Source: Pseudomonas putida W15Oct28
Lineage (GTDB): Bacteria > Pseudomonadota > Gammaproteobacteria > Pseudomonadales > Pseudomonadaceae
Reading direction: 5' to 3'
Assembly (NCBI RefSeq): GCF_000708715.2
Contig: NZ_JENB01000019.1
Location: 1 to 64,000 of the forward strand
Length of the DNA stretch: 64,000 bases
Shown: one piece after another, positions 61,398 through 64,000 of the stretch
How positions within the stretch are numbered: the stretch's first letter is position 1
Layout: the number at the start of each line of letters is the position of its first letter
The notes under the pieces: generated by a model
Told to the model about the DNA's origin: nothing
Databases searched by the model: none
The model's input: only the letters and a program-made list of their open reading frames with translations
Translations under genes and position numbers: made by a program

Positions 61398-62587
61398 ATG
61401 CTTGAGGCCAGTTCGAAGATCGGCATGTACATCAGGATCACGATCAGGCCGATCAGCAGGCCGATGAACGTCATCAGCAGCGGTTCGAACAGTTTCACGA
61501 ACCATTCCACCCAGCGGCCGATTTCCTGGTCATGGAAGTCGGCGCAGCGTTCCAGCATCTCGCCCAGGTTGCCGGACTGCTCGCCGGCCCGCAGCAGGCG
61601 CAGCGACACCGGCGTGACCAGGTGCCCGGCTTCCAGCGCATCGGACAGCGGCAGCCCTTCGCCCACCCGTTGGCTGGCCTGGCCCAGGCCCTGGGCTGCT
61701 GCGCTGCCGAGCAGGCCGCGGGCCATGCCCATGGCGGTGAGGATGGGAATGCCGCCTTGCAGCAGGATGCCCAACGAGCGATAGAAGCGCGCCAGCTCGT
61801 ACATCATCAGCCGTTGATGTAGCGCCGGCAGGCGGCGCAACTGGCAGGATGCCCAATGCCGTACCCGTGGGTGGCGGCGTAGCAGCCACAGCGCCGTGAC
61901 CCCACCGACCGTGCCCAGCGCGAGCGGCAGTTGCTGGGCATGTAAAAACAGCCCGATCTGCATCAACACCCGTGACAGCCAGGGCAGTTCGGTACCCATG
62001 CCCTCGAACACCTGGCTAAAACGCGGCACCACGTAGCCGAGCAGGAACAGCACCACGCCGCCACCTACCAGCAACAGCAGCAACGGGTAGACCGAGGCCC
62101 CGACCAGCTTCTGCCGTACCAGGTCCAGGCGCTGGCGGTAGCTGATGTAGCGGGTGAGGGCGTCGCCCAGCGCACCGGTCCGTTCGCTGGACTGCACCAA
62201 CGCCACATACAGCGGCGGGAATATCCGCGGTTGCTGGCCCAGGGCCTGGGACAGCGAACGGCCTTCGTACAGCTGGCGTACCAGCTCGGCCAGCACCTTG
62301 CGTGTGGCAGATGCAGGGGCCTTTTCTGCCAGGCTCTCCAGTGCGTCGATCAGCGGCAGGCCGGCATTGAGCAGGGTCGACAGTTCCTGACTGAACAGCA
62401 CCAGGTCGAATGCCGCTTCGCGTCGCCAAACCATGCCGCGCAAGGCGCCGCCGTTGCTGCGCAGGCTGAGTACGCGCAGGCCTTGGTCCTCGGCCTGGCG
62501 GCGGGCCTGGTCAGCGTCCTCGGCGTCAATCTGCAACTGCACCACGCCCTGTCTGCCCAGGGCCTTGAGGCTGTAGCGCATGGCCAC
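61391..62587 (-). CDS. gspF: Type II secretion inner-membrane protein GspF
   Basis: This 398-residue protein has two GspF repeats with membrane spans near 165-190, 215-235 and 370-395. It also has the family segments FSQELSTLLNAGLPLIDALE and ARFYRSLGILLQGGIPIL. It is the platform protein of a type II secretion system. It lies 5 bases after the gspG gene on the same strand. Confidence 0.9.
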   Translation of the reverse strand: MAMRYSLKALGRQGVVQLQIDAEDADQARRQAEDQGLRVLSLRSNGGALRGMVWRREAAFDLVLFSQELSTLLNAGLPLIDALESLAEKAPASATRKVLAELVRQLYEGRSLSQALGQQPRIFPPLYVALVQSSERTGALGDALTRYISYRQRLDLVRQKLVGASVYPLLLLLVGGGVVLFLLGYVVPRFSQVFEGMGTELPWLSRVLMQIGLFLHAQQLPLALGTVGGVTALWLLRRHPRVRHWASCQLRRLPALHQRLMMYELARFYRSLGILLQGGIPILTAMGMARGLLGSAAAQGLGQASQRVGEGLPLSDALEAGHLVTPVSLRLLRAGEQSGNLGEMLERCADFHDQEIGRWVEWFVKLFEPLLMTFIGLLIGLIVILMYMPIFELASSIH

Positions 62588-62592
62588 TCTCC

Positions 62593-63018
62593 TTACTGCC
62601 AGCTGGTAATTTCGGCGTTTTCCCCATCACCACCGGGCTGGCCGTCCTTGCCCATCGACAGCAGGTCGTATTCACCACCGTTTTCGCCAGGTTGCCGGTA
62701 GATGTACGGGCGGCCCCACGGGTCCTGCGGCACGGCTTTTTGCAGGTACGGGCCGGTCCAGCGTGCCTCGCCATTGGGGGCGATTACCAAGGCCTGCAGG
62801 CCTTGCTCGCTGTTGGGGTAGTGGCCGACTTCCAGGCGATACAAATCCAGCGCCTTGCTCAGCCCTTCTATCTGCGCCCGCGCCACCTTGGCTTCGGAGC
62901 GACCGAGCTGGCTGAAGTACTTGGGCGCGACGATGCCGGCCAACAGGCCGAGCACCACCAGCACCACCAGGAGTTCGAGCAGGGTGAAGCCACGTTGCGG
63001 GTTGGTTCTGCGCTGCAT
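62593..63018 (-). CDS. gspG: Type II secretion major pseudopilin GspG
   Basis: This 141-residue pseudopilin has the prepilin signal (RGFTLLELLVVLVVLGLLAG, cleaved before Phe with Glu+5) and the GspG-specific GPYLQKAVPQDPWGRPYIY and DLLSMGKDGQPGGDG calcium-binding loop. ATG 63018 follows GGAGGGCTTCACC. It is the main shaft subunit of the secretion pseudopilus and sits first in a gspG-gspF order. Other gsp genes may lie outside the window. Confidence 0.92.
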   Translation of the reverse strand: MQRRTNPQRGFTLLELLVVLVVLGLLAGIVAPKYFSQLGRSEAKVARAQIEGLSKALDLYRLEVGHYPNSEQGLQALVIAPNGEARWTGPYLQKAVPQDPWGRPYIYRQPGENGGEYDLLSMGKDGQPGGDGENAEITSWQ

Positions 63019-63203
63019 GGTGAAGCCCTCCACTGCATGGGGACACGGGTTGACAGGCACCATGCAACAGCCGTGCACGTCTGCCTCGGGGCCTTGCGCC
63101 ATGCGGTACAGGAAGCGGCACAGTGCTTGCGTCGTGGTCATCGACCTCGGGTTTTCCGGGGCATTTCCCCCACTTCGGGGGCCACGACGAAGAGGCAACC
63201 GTC

Positions 63204-63797
63204 ATGCGTGGACTCATCCTCGGTTTGATCTGGCTGGCGGCAGGTGCTGCCCAGGCCGATGTGTACATCTCCATCGATGCCAAGGGCGGCTACGTACTGA
63301 CCAACGTCCATCGACCCGGGCGCCACTATGAAAAGGTGATCAGCGAACAGTTGGCCCAGGCTGGCCCGGCCAATGCGCAAATGATCACTGGCCGGCCTTA
63401 CGCCGAGGTGGTCGCCACGGCAGCGCGCATCCACAACGTGCCGCCGGCGCTGCTGCATGCGCTGATCAAGGCCGAGTCCGGCTACAACCCGAAGGCCCGC
63501 TCGCGGGCGGGGGCGGTGGGGTTGATGCAGCTGATGCCGGATACCGCCCGCGAAATGGGCGTGGAAGATCGGCTGGACCCGGAGGACAACGTGCAGGGCG
63601 GGGCACGCTACATAAAGCAGATGCTCACCCTGTTCGACAACGACATCACGCTGGCCGTGGCGGCCTACAATGCGGGGCCGGATGCCGTACTGCGGCGCGG
63701 CGCTGTGCCACCGTTTGCCGAGACCCGGCGCTATGTGCCCACGGTGCTGCGCGAATATCGCAAGTTGCAGGGGTTGGCGGATGATGGTTCTTTCTAG
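63204..63797 (+). CDS. Lytic transglycosylase (SLT type)
   Basis: This 197-residue periplasmic enzyme has a signal peptide (cleavage near AQA-DV), a short DUF4124-like N-terminus (VYISIDAKGGYVLTN) and an SLT domain with the catalytic glutamate in IKAESGYNP. AVGLMQLMPDTA and AVAAYNAGPDAV are the other SLT motifs. ATG 63204 follows GAAGAGGCAACCGTC. It cuts peptidoglycan, perhaps to open space for the secretion complex next door. Confidence 0.9.
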   Translation: MRGLILGLIWLAAGAAQADVYISIDAKGGYVLTNVHRPGRHYEKVISEQLAQAGPANAQMITGRPYAEVVATAARIHNVPPALLHALIKAESGYNPKARSRAGAVGLMQLMPDTAREMGVEDRLDPEDNVQGGARYIKQMLTLFDNDITLAVAAYNAGPDAVLRRGAVPPFAETRRYVPTVLREYRKLQGLADDGSF

Positions 63798-63946
63798 GTG
63801 GCCGGGGTATGGCTGCCGCTCCTGCGGTGATTGGGTGAACTAAGTGAAAAAAGCGTTACCCTTCGGCGGATGCCATCAATTTAGCACTATGGTTTCCCCA
63901 GGTCTGGGCTATAACCTTCAGAAGGTGCCCAGCTGTGGAGTCCGCC

Positions 63947-64000
63947 ATGGACATCGCCCCTCGTTCCGACGCCATAGAAGTGCCTGCCGGTAACGAGCTG
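63947..64000 (+). CDS. Start of an unidentified gene (runs off the window)
   Basis: Only 18 codons are present (MDIAPRSDAIEVPAGNEL), with TGGAGTCCGCC before the ATG. Too little is visible to name it. Confidence 0.5.
   Translation, partial: MDIAPRSDAIEVPAGNEL

Noticed and set aside
1..64000. CRISPR arrays, tRNA or rRNA genes and complete insertion sequences
   Set aside because: No direct-repeat arrays with regular spacers, no cloverleaf or rRNA sequence and no transposase were seen; repeats found are REP palindromes.

Overview
The window is a GC-rich (roughly 60-65% by eye) chromosomal segment of a Pseudomonas of the P. putida group. The evidence is protein-level recognition of Pseudomonas-type hpd, MexEF-OprN, YbiT and CSS-motif/EAL proteins, and the putida-type REP palindromes (cores such as GCGGGCTTGCCCGC and ATCGCCGGCAAGCCAGCTCC). 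All calls come from reading the sequence and recalling protein families; no database search was run.

Layout. (1) 0-11.4 kb, ordinary core/metabolic genes: a carboxynorspermidine-type polyamine pair, a YheO/DauR-like regulator translationally coupled to a serine/threonine-dehydratase-like enzyme, an amidase, a YghU-type glutathione transferase, an alpha/beta hydrolase, an MFS transporter and the ABC-F protein YbiT. (2) 11.45-14.9 kb, a decayed prophage: integrase C-terminus, DHH phosphoesterase, a cytosine methyltransferase broken by a 109-bp insertion, a TrbK-like lipoprotein, the tail of a P5-type lysin, and an apparently intact nested Rz/Rz1 spanin pair. (3) 15.0-17.5 kb, a TauD/TfdA-like dioxygenase plus class II aldolase operon divergent from a TetR regulator, with a less GC-rich base composition. 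(4) 17.8-22.1 kb, a run of very small membrane, secreted and lipoprotein genes, including two 32-residue paralogous membrane peptides, each behind a near-identical sigma-54 promoter; OsmE closes this stretch. (5) 22.3-33.8 kb: an unrecognised 393-residue protein, a VOC protein, a GapN-like aldehyde dehydrogenase, a 1275-residue DUF6543/leucine-rich-repeat protein, a GNAT plus GT61 surface-polysaccharide-like pair, and an AraC regulator facing a LysE exporter. (6) 34-46 kb, membrane and signalling genes: a TerC/CBS/CorC protein, an EamA transporter, an EAL phosphodiesterase with a CSS sensor, hpd, a CSS sensor with no EAL domain, a DJ-1/PfpI protein, two convergent hybrid histidine kinases and a TPR protein. 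(7) 46.3-52.2 kb, the mexE-mexF-oprN efflux operon. (8) 52.3-56.4 kb, an iron cell-surface-signalling unit (ECF sigma, FecR-like anti-sigma, TonB receptor) with a Fur-box-like site. (9) 56.5-61.4 kb, organosulfur genes: thiol dioxygenase, four-domain rhodanese, sulfonate-type binding protein and flavin monooxygenase. (10) 61.4-64 kb, gspF-gspG of a type II secretion system, a lytic transglycosylase, and the first codons of a gene that runs off the window.

How genes work together. Adjacent or overlapping same-strand genes suggest the operons nspC-CANSDH, regulator-dehydratase, tauD-aldolase, mexEF-oprN, fecI-fecR, dioxygenase-rhodanese and gspG-gspF. The least explained parts are the sigma-54 mini-protein pair, the EAL-less CSS sensor, the insertion-split methyltransferase and the organosulfur cluster, whose binding protein has no visible permease or ATPase.
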